Shown piece after piece: positions 46,331-57,434 of a DNA stretch of 64,000 nucleotides. The position numbers and the translations under genes are program-made. The DNA lies in NCBI GenBank assembly GCA_963383645.1, contig OY726563.1:35432331-35496330 (forward strand), given 5' to 3'. The DNA is from Muscardinus avellanarius. Its lineage: Eukaryota; Chordata; Mammalia; Rodentia; Gliridae. The notes under the pieces are model-generated. The model saw only the letters and a list, made by a program, of their open reading frames with translations. It ran no database searches and had not been told where the DNA came from. Numbering within the stretch: the first letter of the stretch is position 1; the number at the start of each line of letters is the position of its first letter.

Positions 46331-46761
46331 GTAATAAGTGTTTAGGTGACCCACAGCCTCATTATCAGAAAGACTGTTGGCAGCACCTAGACGTGGCTGA
46401 AGTTATGTCCCTAGAGAGGGGCTATCTTTGTCCCCGTTGTGTTAGTGTCCAAGATTGTTCTGAGTTGCTGAGAAATGTGCATTCTGCCCTTTTCAGGATC
46501 TTTCTATGTGAGCATCATCTGCCATGCATGTGCTTTGTGTTTACTCTAGGGTCTTCCAGAGAAAGATTTCCTAACTCCCCAAACAAGGTCATCTGTTTGT
46601 AATTCTTTACTTCAATTGGCAAGTGACCGATCAAGGACATGAAATTAAAATTAATGCATGAGAGAATTATAAGTTCCTTATACCTGGAGGTTCTGGGGAG
46701 AGATCATCATCCTATGTTTATAGGAAAGGAAAGGAAAGAAAATAGAGTCAGTATGAAACTC
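46331..46761. other. non-repetitive DNA
   Basis: Nothing recognised. Confidence 0.35.
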
Positions 46762-46953
46762 CATTTTTTGGTACTAAAGATTGACTCCAGGATAATCCTA
46801 TCCCACAGCCATACTCCTATTTTATTTTAAAACAAAGTCTAGCTAAGTTGCTCAGGGTCTTGCTAAGTTGCTGTGGCTGGCCTCAATCCTATGATCCTCC
46901 TGTCTCAGCCTCCTAAATACTGGGATTACAGGCATGTGCCATCATGCCCAGCT
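46762..46953 (-). mobile_element. SINE, B1-dID
   Basis: Inverted copy from GGTACTAAAGATTGACTCCA to GTGCCATCATGCCCAGC. Confidence 0.9.
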
Positions 46954-47155
46954 TGAACTTTCTTTAAATATACTAGCATGTCATATTCCTAGCAAGAAAT
47001 TCTTAGGGGGTGAATTAGAAAGGTGTTTATGAATTTGAGAGTTCTCTCGATCCATTCTGAATCTTAAGTTTTTCGAGGGATGAGGATCAAGTATGTTGGT
47101 TTATGAGAATTGAAATAATGAATTCTTTGCTGGAAATAGTCATGTGATGCATAAT

Positions 47156-47156
<1 letters not shown>

Positions 47157-47209
<53 letters not shown>

Positions 47210-47211
47210 TG
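47157..47211. repeat. (GT)n microsatellite
   Basis: About 27 GT units with one GTAT interruption. It lies at the 3' end of the inverted SINE, so it may derive from that SINE's CA-rich tail. Confidence 0.97.
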
Positions 47212-47350
47212 GTACTGGGGATGTAACCCAGGGGTATTCTACCTCTGAACTACATCCCCAGCCCTATTTTTTATTTTGAAACAAGGTCTCACTAAGTTGC
47301 AAAGGGCCTCACTAAGTAGCTGAGGCTGTCCATGAACCTGCTATCCTTTC
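47212..47350 (-). mobile_element. SINE, B1-dID, 5'-truncated
   Basis: GTACTGGGGATGTAACCCAG to GCTGAGGCTGTCCATGAACC. The beginning of the left half is missing. Confidence 0.88.
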
Positions 47351-47595
47351 TCATGAATAACAGTATTTTGATCAACAATAGATTCTATATACAATAGTAG
47401 TCCAATGAGATTATCTCAGTTAGTGACATCTCAGCCGTCTTAGTTTGTGTCAAGTATGCTCCCACAACCATGAAACCGCCTAATGGCAGATTTCTTAAAA
47501 TGTATCCCTGTCATTCAGTGACATGATTGTAGTGATCAGTATCTTTGCAGTGTTACCATCCATCTTCCTGTCTGTATGCTTTCATCTTTATTGGT

Positions 47596-48170
47596 TGTTA
47601 TGGTTAGTTATAGAATGTCCTAGGAAAGAGCTCATGTATTGGTGTTCATGAGAGTTGTAATTTCATCAGTGGATAAATCCATTGTAATGGATTTATTGAG
47701 TGGTAACCTAGACAGGTAGAGTGTGCCTGGAGGAGGTTGACCACTAGGGGTGTGGCCTTGGGGAACTGTGCTTGTGTCCTTGAATCCTCTTGTCTGTTCT
47801 TACTTCTGGCCTCTGATGTGAGTGTGAGAGCAGAGCCCATGCTTATTCTCTCTCTCTCCCTCCTTCCCTCTTTCCCTCTCCTTCTCCCTCTCCCTCCCTC
47901 CCTCCTTCCCTCCCTCTCTCCCTCCCTCCCTCCCTCCCTCCCTCCTTCCCTCTCTCTCTCCCTCCCCTTCTCCCTTTGCCTCTCCCTCTCTCTCTCTCTC
48001 TCCTTCTCTCTCTGCCTCCTGCCGCTGTGCCATGAACTCTGCCAACTTTACCTGGCCTAACATGGACTGAACCCTGAAATCTCCCAAACTGTGAGTAAAT
48101 ATATCTTCCTTTCTCTAAGTTGTATGGTCAGGTTCTTTAAATCACTTCAGTGAAGATGCTTACTGAAACA
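47596..48170 (+). mobile_element. MaLR-like solo LTR, subfamily 1, expanded
   Basis: It starts TGTTATGGTTAG and ends TACTGAAACA. CAAACTGTGAGTAAATATA lies near the 3' end. The same family as the minus copy 16415-16836, but longer because of a 170-bp polypyrimidine expansion. Confidence 0.7.
47849..48017. repeat. polypyrimidine tract (CT/CCCT)n
   Basis: About 170 bp of almost pure C and T on the plus strand, built of CTCT, CCTT and CCCT units. It lies in the CT-rich middle of the LTR. It reads as poly-Ser/Leu/Pro or Glu/Arg/Gly in the frames that cross it, none of which is a gene. Confidence 0.95.
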
Positions 48171-48227
48171 CTGGTTATTTTGTAAATTTCCAGAGAAGGT
48201 GAAACTCTGATTTTGTGATTATTTTGT

Positions 48228-48427
48228 TTATTATACTGGGGATTAAACTCAGGGACATGTTACTTCTGAGCTATACCCCTAACCCTTTTAAAAATTGGAA
48301 CAGAGTCTCACTAAGTTGCCGAGAGTCTCCCTAAATTGTTGAGGCTGAGGCTGGTCTCAAAACTGCAATCCTCCTGTCTCAGTCTCCCAGGTACTGTAAT
48401 TATGGGTGTACATCACCATGATGAGCT
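48228..48427 (-). mobile_element. SINE, B1-dID
   Basis: Inverted copy from ATACTGGGGATTAAACTCAG to CATCACCATGATGAGCTG. Confidence 0.9.
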
Positions 48428-49191
48428 GATTTTGTGATTGTTTAACTTTTAAGTGGGTGAAGTAGGATGGTTATGCAGTTGTAGAGTCAACACTGATTTA
48501 TAAGAGTAGGTGAAACTCAGCCCTTTCAGCTGTGAACACCTATTTCAGCCACGTTGGATGAAGGAATATCTATTTATCCACTAATTTGTCAATCTCTCAT
48601 CTTAAAGATGTCCTAGATGACTCACTTGTTTTGTTTAACAATTGCTAGTGAATTCAACCATATTTATTCAACAGACATCTATCAAAAGCACCAACTGTGT
48701 CTTAGATGTAGTTCTAGGTGTTATCTGAAATACTTAAAAATTCTTTTTTTTGTTTGAACTTCACTTTTCCCCTCAAACAAGGTAGTTTCAACTATATCTC
48801 ACAGGGCATGGAGAAAATTTGCCTATTTGGAACCTAAGATCTACACATGATAGGGCTAGGCAAATACCTTTTTCAGTTCCCAGTGAGGACAGAGAATTAC
48901 TGATGCTTTTTTCCATTTTATAAAGCAGAATTATCTTTGAGAGCCTCCAAAAACTCTTACTAAATTGCTCTCAGTCTTACAACTCTTTCCCAGGCCAAAT
49001 AAATTTGCATGTCTTTGGTCTTTCCCTCTTGATCTGAGTTTTCAACTTTTCCAATGCTTACCATTTGAAACAAGTAAAATTTGCTGTAAACCAAAATTGG
49101 GGCAGATTTTTGCATGAAAAACACATTGTTACTTGGAAATTACTCCAATAGTCACAAAAAGAAAGTAGAGAACAATGTGGAGGGGAAGGGA
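48428..49191. other. non-repetitive DNA with L2 relic
   Basis: Positions about 48655-48740 (TATTTATTCAACAGACATCT, then GATGTAGTTCTAGGTG) resemble an inverted L2 3' end. I see nothing else. Confidence 0.5.
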
Positions 49192-49395
49192 TGCCATCGT
49201 GGGCTTTGGAGCCAGAAGAATTTAGGTTCAAGTCTCATCTTGGCCAATTAGTAGTTATTGGAAAATGAGCCTGTTTCTTAATCTGTGCCTCAGTTTCTTC
49301 TTCTGTGAGAGGGCATATTAATAGCTCTTTGAGGGTGTTGTTGTGATAGTTAAATGAGATGCTTAATATAAAGTACCTGGTTTCTAAATGTCAGT
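49192..49395 (+). mobile_element. MIR SINE
   Basis: GGGCTTTGGAGCCAGAAGAA, GTGCCTCAGTTTCTTCTTCT and GATAGTTAAATGAGATGC, in order, make a nearly complete MIR. Confidence 0.85.
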
Positions 49396-49777
49396 TTCCA
49401 TTCTCAGCTTTCCTGCTACCCAAAATAAGAATATACAAAGAAGGAAAAGCATTATGGCAAGGCTGTATGTCAAGAAGAGAAGATGAGGAAGTTTTGAACT
49501 TAAGGACATTTAAATGTCCTTGATCTTTTGTTATTTATGGAGTTATCGCTTGGTTTTGTGATTTCAATCTAGGCTTCTAAAATGTATTGGCTATTATAAC
49601 TAGAGGCAAAGCCAAAGTCATGGATATTTTCCTTATTTTTCTGTCCACCTATAACCTAGGTTTTCTTCCCAAAATTCTTTGAAGTAAGATATTCTAGAAA
49701 TATGATAGTTAGCCAGCTGTATTATTTAAAGCTATAATGGGTGACTACCCAGTAATTTTTATTTAGAACTGTATCTG
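49396..49777. other. non-repetitive DNA
   Basis: Nothing recognised. Confidence 0.4.
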
Positions 49778-49977
49778 GCCAGGTGTGTGGTGATGCATGT
49801 CTGTAAACCCAATACTTAGGAGGCTGAGACAAGAGGGACGAAGGTTCAAGGCCAATTTCAGCAATTTAGGGAGACGCTCAGTAATCCAGAGAGATGCTGT
49901 TTCAAAACAATAAAAAATGTTGGAGGTAGAATGCCTGTGAGTTCAATTCCTAGTACCAACAAAACAAAACAACTCAA
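49778..49977 (+). mobile_element. SINE, B1-dID, diverged
   Basis: GGCCAGGTGTGTGGTGATGC to GTTCAATTCCTAGTACCAAC, then (AAAAC)n. The start of the right half is shortened. Confidence 0.88.
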
Positions 49978-50037
49978 AACTGTGTCTAAAAGTCATCTTA
50001 AAGCTTTTAGAACTATATATGTTGGCCCTATCTCAGC

Positions 50038-50392
50038 CTTCTGTTTCTGCACCAAATACATGAGATAAATCAACTTATCCGGAGGAAATGTTTCTTTTGG
50101 CTCATAGTTTCAGAGACTTCAGTTCATGCTTATATGGTCCTGTCATTTCGGGTCTGTGGCACCACAGTATATTATGTTGGGAGTGTGTAGCAAAGGAGGT
50201 CTGATCACGTTATGAATACCAGGAAGTAGAGAGACAGGAGGAGAGGTCAGCTCCCAAAGGCAATGACCCAACTTTCTCCCATTAGGCCCCAACTCTTAAA
50301 GGTTTCATCATCTCCCAGTAGCACTGGCTGGGGACAGAGCATTCAGCATGTGGACTTTTGGAGGATATATATATTTCCAATAACAACCTGAA
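50038..50392 (-). mobile_element. MaLR-like solo LTR
   Basis: Inverted landmarks are TTTTGGCTCATAGTTTCAGA, CAAAGGCAATGACCCAACTT and TTTCATCATCTCCCAGTAG. It shares order with 36540 and 59420. Confidence 0.6.
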
Positions 50393-50422
50393 TTATGATA
50401 AATTTTTATAAATTATGCAGAG

Positions 50423-50545
50423 TGCTAGACACAGTGACATACCTGTAGTTTTAGTTACTCAGGAGATGGATCTCTTGGGCTTAAGAGATCTGTCTGACCT
50501 ACCTACATTGCCTAAGCAATGTAGAGAAACCCCATCTGATAAAAA
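50423..50545 (+). mobile_element. B1-like monomer without ID half
   Basis: GTGCTAGACACAGTGACATA, CCTGTAGTTTTAGTTACTCA and TGTAGAGAAACCCCATCT look like a 7SL-derived monomer. It differs from the B1-dID left half, so it may be an older B1 type. Confidence 0.55.
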
Positions 50546-51174
50546 CAGATAGGAGTCTAAGTTAGGCATAGAGAGATTGATAATTACTAGTAAAATAAGA
50601 CAATTATAATAATATGCTATAATAAAATTATAATTTATGAATGAATTATTTCTAGAATTTTCTATTCAGTGTTTTCAGACTGTGGTTGGTCACAGGCAAT
50701 GAAAACTGTAGAACGTGAAAGCATTGATAAGGGGGAGGGACTACCTACTATATTGTACTATCTGACCTAAAAAGATTAAGTCCCAGGAGGAAGATACATA
50801 TGAATTAAAAAACAAAGCTTCTAAGAAAGTGAAAGAAACTCATTATCAGAAGCCTGTGGATAGTAAGGTTAAGAGGTAAAAATTACTGAATTTAATAATG
50901 TACAAGTTTTTATTATTTTAGGAGACTGATTCCAGTAGTTTACAGAGAACATGAACTTTGTACCTTTCTGGTGAAGGATGGGCTGTGTATACCAGATAAG
51001 TTGCCTCTGGAGAGAGGAGCAACCTCCCAGATCCTCTCCAGACTGGCCCTGGAGATAGTAGACACAGAATGGAGATAAAATCACAGGCTCAAGGCCCTCT
51101 TACAATAGCTGTGTAGGATGAGGTGTGTCCTCTGACCTACACATGATTTTTTTTCATTTTTAATAGACTTTATT
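50546..51174. other. AT-rich non-repetitive DNA
   Basis: Nothing recognised. Confidence 0.4.
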
Positions 51175-51575
51175 CATTTATTTGTACTGGTGATTGAACC
51201 CACGGCAATTCTAACTGCTTGCTATACTCCAGGCCCTATTTTATTTTATTTTTTATTTTGGTGGTACTGGGGTTCCTATAAAGCCTTCTACCTCTAGGCT
51301 TTATTCCCAGACCAATTTAAATTTTTTAAATTTAGAAACAGGGTCTCTTACGTCAGCGAGGCTGGCTTTTTGAACCTGCGCCATCCTCCTGTCTCTGCCT
51401 CCCAAGCGTGGGGATTACAAGCATGCCCCACCATGCCCAGCAACTCCGGCCCTATTTTTACCTTTTGTTTTGAAACAGAGTCTTGCTAAGTTGCTGAAGG
51501 TCCCTCTAAGTTGCTAAGACTGGTCTCAAACTTGCAATCTTCACATTTCAGCTTCCCAAGTACTGGGATTACATG
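51175..51575 (-). mobile_element. SINE, B1-dID, split by another SINE (outer copy)
   Basis: The inverted right half (GTACTGGTGATTGAACCCAC) ends near 51253. The left half resumes at about 51441 (GGCCCTATTTTTACC) and runs to 51575. Confidence 0.85.
51254..51440 (-). mobile_element. SINE, B1-dID 'cttaagagaccctg' subfamily, nested (inner copy)
   Basis: An inverted full SINE (GGTGGTACTGGGGTTCC to CCCCACCATGCCCAGC) sits in the linker of the outer SINE. GGCCCTATTTT occurs just before it and just after it, as expected of a duplication. Confidence 0.85.
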
Positions 51576-52947
51576 TTTGGATTGGTTTTAGATTCAGAGA
51601 GATATTTAGAGGGTGGAATAGAGAGTTCCAGTATACTCACACCCCGACCCCATTCTAGACTCCCTGTTGTCAACATCCCCCACTAGAGTGGTCCTTTTGT
51701 TGCAATTGATGACCCTACATTGATGCATCACTGTCAATGAGAATCCACTGAGAGCTCTTGCTTGGTATTGTGCATTCTGTGGGTTTGGATAAGGGTATAA
51801 AACATGTGTCCACCATTATAATATCACATAGCATAGTTTCACTGCCCTAAAAATTCTCTGTGCTCTGTCTATTCTTCCCTCCATGGGGCTTTTAAGAATA
51901 AAAATGAGCCTCAGAACACAACAAACAAAACCCACAGATTTTCTGTTCTGTTTCCAGGAAAGCAGAAAAAAGCCACATTTTGAATTATGAGAGGTAAAAG
52001 AGTGAAACAATGAAAGGTTTCAGTTTTTGATGTTCTACTGCTATCTCTGTGCAAGGCTGCAACCTGAGCCTTCCAGCAGCACTAGTCAAATGGAAATGAG
52101 ATTCCCAGGGTTGCAGTGTCTGCAGAAGGTTAGGCTGCTTGGTGTAAAATATCATTTTACTCCTTGGGAAAGATCTTCAAACAATTCCTTAAAATGTAGA
52201 TTTTTAATGGAGCTTGAGAGATAAGGCCATAATTTTCCCATTGATGAAAAGTGAGAGGAGGAAGATTTCAGAACATGTTTTAAGCAAGTGGATAAAATTT
52301 TGAGCACTGAAAACATGTAAGAAGAATCTGGAGGCTGGTATTCTACTATCTTGCAAGATATATATATATATATCTAGCAGAGACTGAAAATTGTGTCGTT
52401 TGGTCAATTTATTAGTGGGAGGATCATTCAGCTTGTTGATTATCTGCAACAAAATTTTAATCCCACCATGGCTTCTTCAGCTTGCTTTGCCTGTAATTAG
52501 TTATCATGTTCTTAGGGAATGCCAACCAGCTCCGATATTAGCTTCAGAAAGATGTGGCCACCAAGGTAATTCTGCAGCTGCTACATGAATGAATGTGTCC
52601 CATGGCCAGATGCTACTGGGTTTTATATTGGATGTGGTTTGGATATTTCAGGCTATAAAAATGCAGAATATCAAAGTGAAGTGAAATTTCCCTTCTAGTA
52701 TGTGGGACTTCATCTCGGATCATCTCCCTGTAGCCCTGCTTTGCAACAGGCTACTTCCCTACTTTTAAACCCACCCATGCTTCCTGACCTGGGAGAGAAC
52801 TAGGGTTTACATGCAGATGGTGGCCCAGTAGGGGATACCATGTGAACCACATTGGGCTGCCCCCACCAGAGTTGTTAATTGCTACTGCCAATTCTAGGCA
52901 AAATCCTCAAAAGGGCCCTTATTGATCACAGGCAAAAATATAACTCT
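51576..52947. other. non-repetitive DNA
   Basis: No repeat recognised except a short (TA)n near 52360-52373. No coding family is seen. Confidence 0.4.
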
Positions 52948-53133
52948 GGCTTGGTATGTGGCACGTGCCTATAATGCCAGTATTTGGGAGGCTGAGACAG
53001 GAGGATCGCAGGTTCAAGGTCAGCCTCAGCAATTTGGCCAGACCCTCAGCAACTTAGTGTGATCCTGTTTTAAAATAAAAAATAATAAAGGGCTGGGGAT
53101 GTAACTTGGAGATAGAATGCCCTAGAACCAAGT
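52948..53133 (+). mobile_element. SINE, B1-dID
   Basis: GGCTTGGTATGTGGCACGTG to GATGTAACTTGGAGATAGAA. Its 3' end is truncated. Confidence 0.9.
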
Positions 53134-53223
53134 ATGTGTGTGGGGATAAGTCTGTCCCTAGGAAATCGTATATATGTGAGTGAGCAGAGAATAGTGAAAG
53201 AATGTGGTGGTCAGTTGAAGTTT

Positions 53224-53392
53224 GTTTTTTTCTTTTGGTGGTACTGGGCTACACTCCCAGACCTATTTTTATATTTTTATGTGGAAACAGGGTCTCTTAA
53301 GCCAGCGCGGCTGGCTTTGAATCTGCGCCTTCCTCCTGTCTCCGCCTCCCAAGCGCGAGGATTACAAGCGTGCGCCATCACACCTGGCCTGA
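53224..53392 (-). mobile_element. SINE, B1-dID 'cttaagagaccctg' subfamily, internally deleted, 12-bp TSD
   Basis: CAGTTGAAGTTT flanks it perfectly (53212-53223 and 53393-53404). Part of the ID-like half is missing between GTACTGG and GCTACACTCC. Several CpGs survive, so it is a young-looking copy. Confidence 0.93.
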
Positions 53393-53404
53393 CAGTTGAA
53401 GTTT

Positions 53405-53865
53405 AGCTATAAATAAAAATGTATCTTTCAGAGGAAAAACTGTAAATTTAAGTTGAGACTCATCAGGAAAACAACTGGAAGTTCCTAGGTCTCTCCCTCC
53501 ATTGGATAGGATTAAGTTCAGCTGCCTGCCACAAAGTCCAATTCCATTGATGCAGAAGGAAGCTTCAGGAAGTCATCATAGTCACAGGCTCCTGCTATCT
53601 TGATTCTCTACTCAACAGGTGGCTTTCCCCGAGATAGTGGCTCAAGTTCCTGTCACTGTATCCACCTTTTAGCTGGCAGAAAATCGAAAATCAGAAGGGT
53701 CAAAGAAGGGCACACTCATTACCTATATGGATAATTCCTGGAAGTTGCTCACATTCCATTGACCAGAAGACTTAGTCAGTTTCTGGATCACATCTAGCTA
53801 CAAGTGATGCTGCCTGGTCTTTATTCTGGGTGGCCCTATGCCCAGATAGAAACGGAATATTTTAG
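53405..53865. other. non-repetitive DNA
   Basis: Nothing recognised. Confidence 0.4.
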
Positions 53866-54070
53866 ATGGGCCTGGTGACTCACACCTGTCATCCCAGGAC
53901 ATGGGAGACTAAGGCAGGAGGATCTCAGGTCCTAGGCCAGCCTCAGCAACTTAGTGAGATGCTTAGTCACATAGTGAGACCCTGTTTCCAAATAAAAAAG
54001 GGCTGGGGATGTAGCTTGGAGGTAGAATGTCCCTGAGTTCAATCCCCAGTACCAAAAGAAAAAAAAAGAA
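53866..54070 (+). mobile_element. SINE, B1-dID
   Basis: ATGGGCCTGGTGACTCACAC to CAATCCCCAGTACC, with an A-rich tail. Confidence 0.92.
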
Positions 54071-54720
54071 GGAAAAAAAAAGGATTCTGTTACCAGGAAA
54101 GAATAGAAAAACAAATTTCTAGAAATAATGAACAATGTCTGTCACTTGGCACTTACCTTTTATTAAAGACAAAGCAAACATCCCTCCAGCAGGGATGATA
54201 TATTACTGGCTCTTTAACTGTCTTTATTCATTCCTGTTCTCTCCCCTCTTCTGTCCTCTCTTCTCAGTACCCTGACCCAAGGAGCAACTCCTGGCCCAGA
54301 CCACTTTTTAGGACTTGAGGAAATGTCAGGAGTCTTTGAAGTAGTGAATAAAAGACAAATAAAGCAAGAGTGCCTGGTTTAGCATACCTTTCATGGTTAT
54401 CTCCACCTTTTATTGTCTTTGAGCTTTTTTACAACTCTGCAAGTCCTTGCAAACTGATAATAATGCAAACTATTTGGGTCCATAGAAATGCAAATTAGTT
54501 GTGTCTGGTGGAATGCAATTGAATTTTGATTCATTTTGTATCTATTTGTAATTTCATTTCCGGCATTATTTATCTGCCTATGTTTGTGCTGTGCTTTGAA
54601 TTCTCCCTTGAACAGGTTGCAACATCTTACTGGTTCCCTCATGATTTAGTGAGTTAAATAAAATCTTTGACACGAATTCATTTTGTATCTGAAGAGAGTT
54701 ATGTTTGTATCTTCTTTTAA
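54071..54720. other. non-repetitive DNA
   Basis: Nothing recognised. Confidence 0.4.
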
Positions 54721-54734
54721 AAATTATCTCTGAA

Positions 54735-54936
54735 GCTGGGTGTGGTGTCCCTTGTAATCCCAGTACTTGGGAGGCGGAGACAGGAGGATTGCAGGTCAGA
54801 GCACAGCCCCAGCAAGTAGTGAGACTCATCAACCTACTGAGACCCTGTTTCAAAATAAAAGTAATATAGGGTTGGAGGTATAGCTTGGGTTCAAGCCCCT
54901 GGGTTCAATCCCCAGTACCCCTCCCCACCTCTACAC
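54735..54936 (+). mobile_element. SINE, B1-dID, with 14-bp TSD
   Basis: AAATTATCTCTGAA flanks it perfectly (54721-54734 and 54937-54950). It is shortened in the right half (GTATAGCTTGGGTTCAAGC). Confidence 0.93.
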
Positions 54937-54989
54937 AAATTATCTCTGAACAGAATTTGAGCTCGGTTCTGTGCCTGTTATTTTGGTAT

Positions 54990-55090
54990 AGTAATTTTTA
55001 AAAATTTTTTATTGGTGCATTGCAGTCATACATCTTAATGGGATAAAAGATGGTGGATACATACATGCACATATCACTCAATATTCTTGA
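54990..55090 (-). mobile_element. L1 3' UTR, 5'-truncated
   Basis: TTTTTTATTGGTGCATTGCA and CATACATGCACATATCAC match the L1-1-type 3' UTR. Only about 100 bp remain. Confidence 0.85.
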
Positions 55091-55171
55091 TCCTTCTCAC
55101 TCTATCAAAACTATACCCTTGGGTTCTTCCATGCACTCTGTCAGATTTTAGAAAACATTTAAAAACATAAC

Positions 55172-55333
55172 ATCAGCTTGCTGTGGTTCACGCCTGTAAT
55201 CCCAGTACTTGGGAGGCTGAGATAGGAGGATCACAGGTTTTGGCCAGCCTCAGCAATTTCACAAGACTCTAAGTAACCTAGTGAGGCTTATGATCATAGC
55301 AAAGCAAGCAAGCAAGCAAGCATGGAAAGGAAA

Positions 55334-55382
<49 letters not shown>

Positions 55383-55450
55383 GGGCTGGCCATTTAGCTC
55401 AGAGTTAGACTACCCTTGGGTTTAATCCCCAGTAACACATACATACCCCT
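55172..55450 (+). mobile_element. SINE, B1-dID, with (GAAA)n expanded in the linker
   Basis: The left half is 55172-55290. Then come an (AAGC)n run and (GAAA)n at 55335-55381, then the right half (GGGGCTGGCCATTTAGCTCA). The microsatellite occupies the normal A-rich linker position. Confidence 0.9.
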
Positions 55451-55479
55451 CCACACAATAACATCAATAATAGTAATGA

Positions 55480-55885
55480 CACCAATTACTAAGTTCTAAT
55501 TAGGCAGACACTATTACACAGCCGACCCATTTAACCTTCTTCACTCCACCTTGTTGAGATGTCTTATTATACCAATTTTCTTTTTTTGTGTGTGGTGCTG
55601 GGGATGAAATTCAGGGGCCTTCTTACATCTGGGCTACACCCCCAGACCTATTTTATATTTTATTTGGAAATAGGTTGTCACTAAGTTGCTGAGAGCCTCA
55701 CTTAGTAGCTGAGGCTGGTTTCGAACCTGTGTGATCCTCCTGTCTCAGCCTCCCAAACGCGGGGATTACAAGCGTGTGCCACCACACTTGGCTTATTACA
55801 CCCATTTTGTAGGTGTGAAAACTAAGGCTTAGAGCGATTCAATATCTTTCTCAAATTCACATAGCTGGAATGTGATTGTGACTAG
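55480..55885 (-). mobile_element. MIR/L2 relic split by a SINE
   Basis: ACACTATTACACAGCCGACC and CACCTTGTTGAGATGTCTTA lie on the left, and CATTTTGTAGGTGTGAAAAC with CTAAGGCTTAGAG on the right. They read on through the SINE at 55583-55793. Confidence 0.65.
55583..55793 (-). mobile_element. SINE, B1-dID, with imperfect TSD
   Basis: Inverted copy. CTTATTATACCAATTTT on the left and CTTATTACACCCATTTT on the right differ at 2 of 17 positions. Confidence 0.9.
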
Positions 55886-56009
55886 ATCAGGTTCAGGTCA
55901 GATTCCCAAGTCCCTTCCTAATTCAAGAGTTAACAGTGTGAAGGGGCCACTGTGACTACCCATTAGGACACTTGTACATTAACAGAGAATCTTGAGATTC
56001 AAACCTTTA

Positions 56010-56200
56010 ACACCTGGGGGTGGTGGCCCACCCCTACTATCCCAGTACTTGGGTGACTGAGACAGAAGGATCACAGGTTCAAGGCTATCCTTAGCAACTT
56101 AGTGAGGCCCTCTGCAACTTAGACCCTGTTTCCAAATACAAAATAAAATAGGGAGGTAGAATATCCCTGGGTTCAATCCCCAGTATCACACACACACAGA
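56010..56200 (+). mobile_element. SINE, B1-dID
   Basis: CACCTGGGGGTGGTGGCCCA to CAATCCCCAGTATCAC. About 15 bp of the right half are missing (AAAATAGGGAGGTAGA). Confidence 0.9.
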
Positions 56201-56217
56201 ATTACATTTAAAAAAAA

Positions 56218-56423
56218 AGCCAGGTATAGTGGCTCAGGCCTGTAATCCTAGTACTTGGGAGGCTGAGACAGAATGATAATAGCTTCAAAGTCAGTCTTTC
56301 AACTTAGCAAGGCTCTCAGAAACTTAGCGAGAACTTGTTTTGCAAATAAAAAAATAAAATAGAGCTGGGGGTGTAGCTTGGAGGTAGAATGTCCCTGGGT
56401 TCATACCCTAGTCCCAAAATTAA
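56218..56423 (+). mobile_element. SINE, B1-dID, tandem to the previous
   Basis: Same orientation, starting 18 bp after the tail of the preceding SINE. GCCAGGTATAGTGGCTCAGG to CATACCCTAGTCCC. Confidence 0.9.
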
Positions 56424-56605
56424 TAAAGTCATGGACATATTTTTTCCAGGATCTGTCTAGCACTAAGAGTCATTGACTCTCTGAAGTGAATTGACTACAA
56501 GACTATTGTTGACCATAAAAATTATTAAGAATGAAGAAAAGCCAAATACCTCCTTTATTCCATCACTGTACTTGGAGTCTTCAACTTATTTAATACTTTT
56601 TTCTT

Positions 56606-56685
56606 TTTTTGTGTGTGGTACTATGAACTGAACCCAGGAACATTTACTAAGGAACTCACTAAGTTGCTGAGGCTAGCTGCAAACC
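56606..56685 (-). mobile_element. SINE fragment, internally deleted
   Basis: GGTACTATGAACTGAACCCA joins directly to left-half sequence (GAACTCACTAAGTTGCTGAG). Most of the right half and linker are lost. Confidence 0.75.
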
Positions 56686-57434
56686 TGTGAGAAAGCATTT
56701 TCACTCCTTTTTAAGGGATAAAGTATGTGAGGCCAGGAGAGGTTCAGCGATCTACCCATTTGCAACATTTGACTTGTAGGCCCCTGTGAGCACATTTTGG
56801 AGGGAGGAGCTCCTGAACATATTAGTGTATCATAGGACTTGGGGGGCCTTGGAACAATGTCAAGTCCTCAAAGCTATGCTGAGAACTAAAAATAACTTTA
56901 AATATAGTTCTAGTCATTACAAGTTAAAACGTTTGGAAAATTCTTTGAAGGAATTCTTTATCTAGGAAGATGAGAGGCGGCTTTCTCACTAAAATGGTAT
57001 CAATACTACCTGCCTGACAAGGATGTTATGAAGATTAGAATAGCCCATACCAAACAGCTATAGCCCTGTTGGGCACACCCCAAGATTAACTGACCTTATT
57101 GCTATGAATGTTGTTGTAGTTCATACTACTATTCAGACATCTTGAAAGAAATCTGCTCAGGATATCTATTGATGAGGCTGCCTTGTCAATAGGTATTCAA
57201 TTCCAGCTCTTTGTATCAGTACAATAGCCCTATGAATATAGCTCATTTATCTCTAATTTAAAATCAAATAAATTCCTCTTGAGGCAAACAGCTGCCTAGT
57301 ATGTAGAGAATACAAACATGGTCATTGACTTGGGCAAGAGGCGCATCTGTCTCTTTAATTTAAGCTATTGGATTTGATGGAGTGTTTTCAGCCTACAGGA
57401 TCTCACAGAATCATAGGGACTTTAAAAACCTTAT
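56686..57434. other. non-repetitive DNA
   Basis: A phrase at about 56725-56750 hints at a MIR/L2 relic but is too short to call. Otherwise nothing. Confidence 0.35.

Larger units (their letters stand above)
47135..47535 (+). mobile_element. MER2-like DNA transposon split by microsatellite and SINE
   Basis: The left terminal part (TCATGTGATGCATAATG) is at about 47139. The body resumes at about 47361 (GATTCTATATACAATAGTAG) and ends CATTCAGTGACATGATTGTA. Between them lie a GT run and a SINE. Confidence 0.7.

Noticed and set aside
46099..46602. 167-codon plus-strand frame
   Set aside because: It runs through a MER5-like relic and unassigned DNA. No domain, splice context or conservation can be shown.
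47737..48087. Pro/Leu/Ser-rich and Glu/Arg/Gly-rich frames
   Set aside because: They are translations of the polypyrimidine tract inside an LTR.
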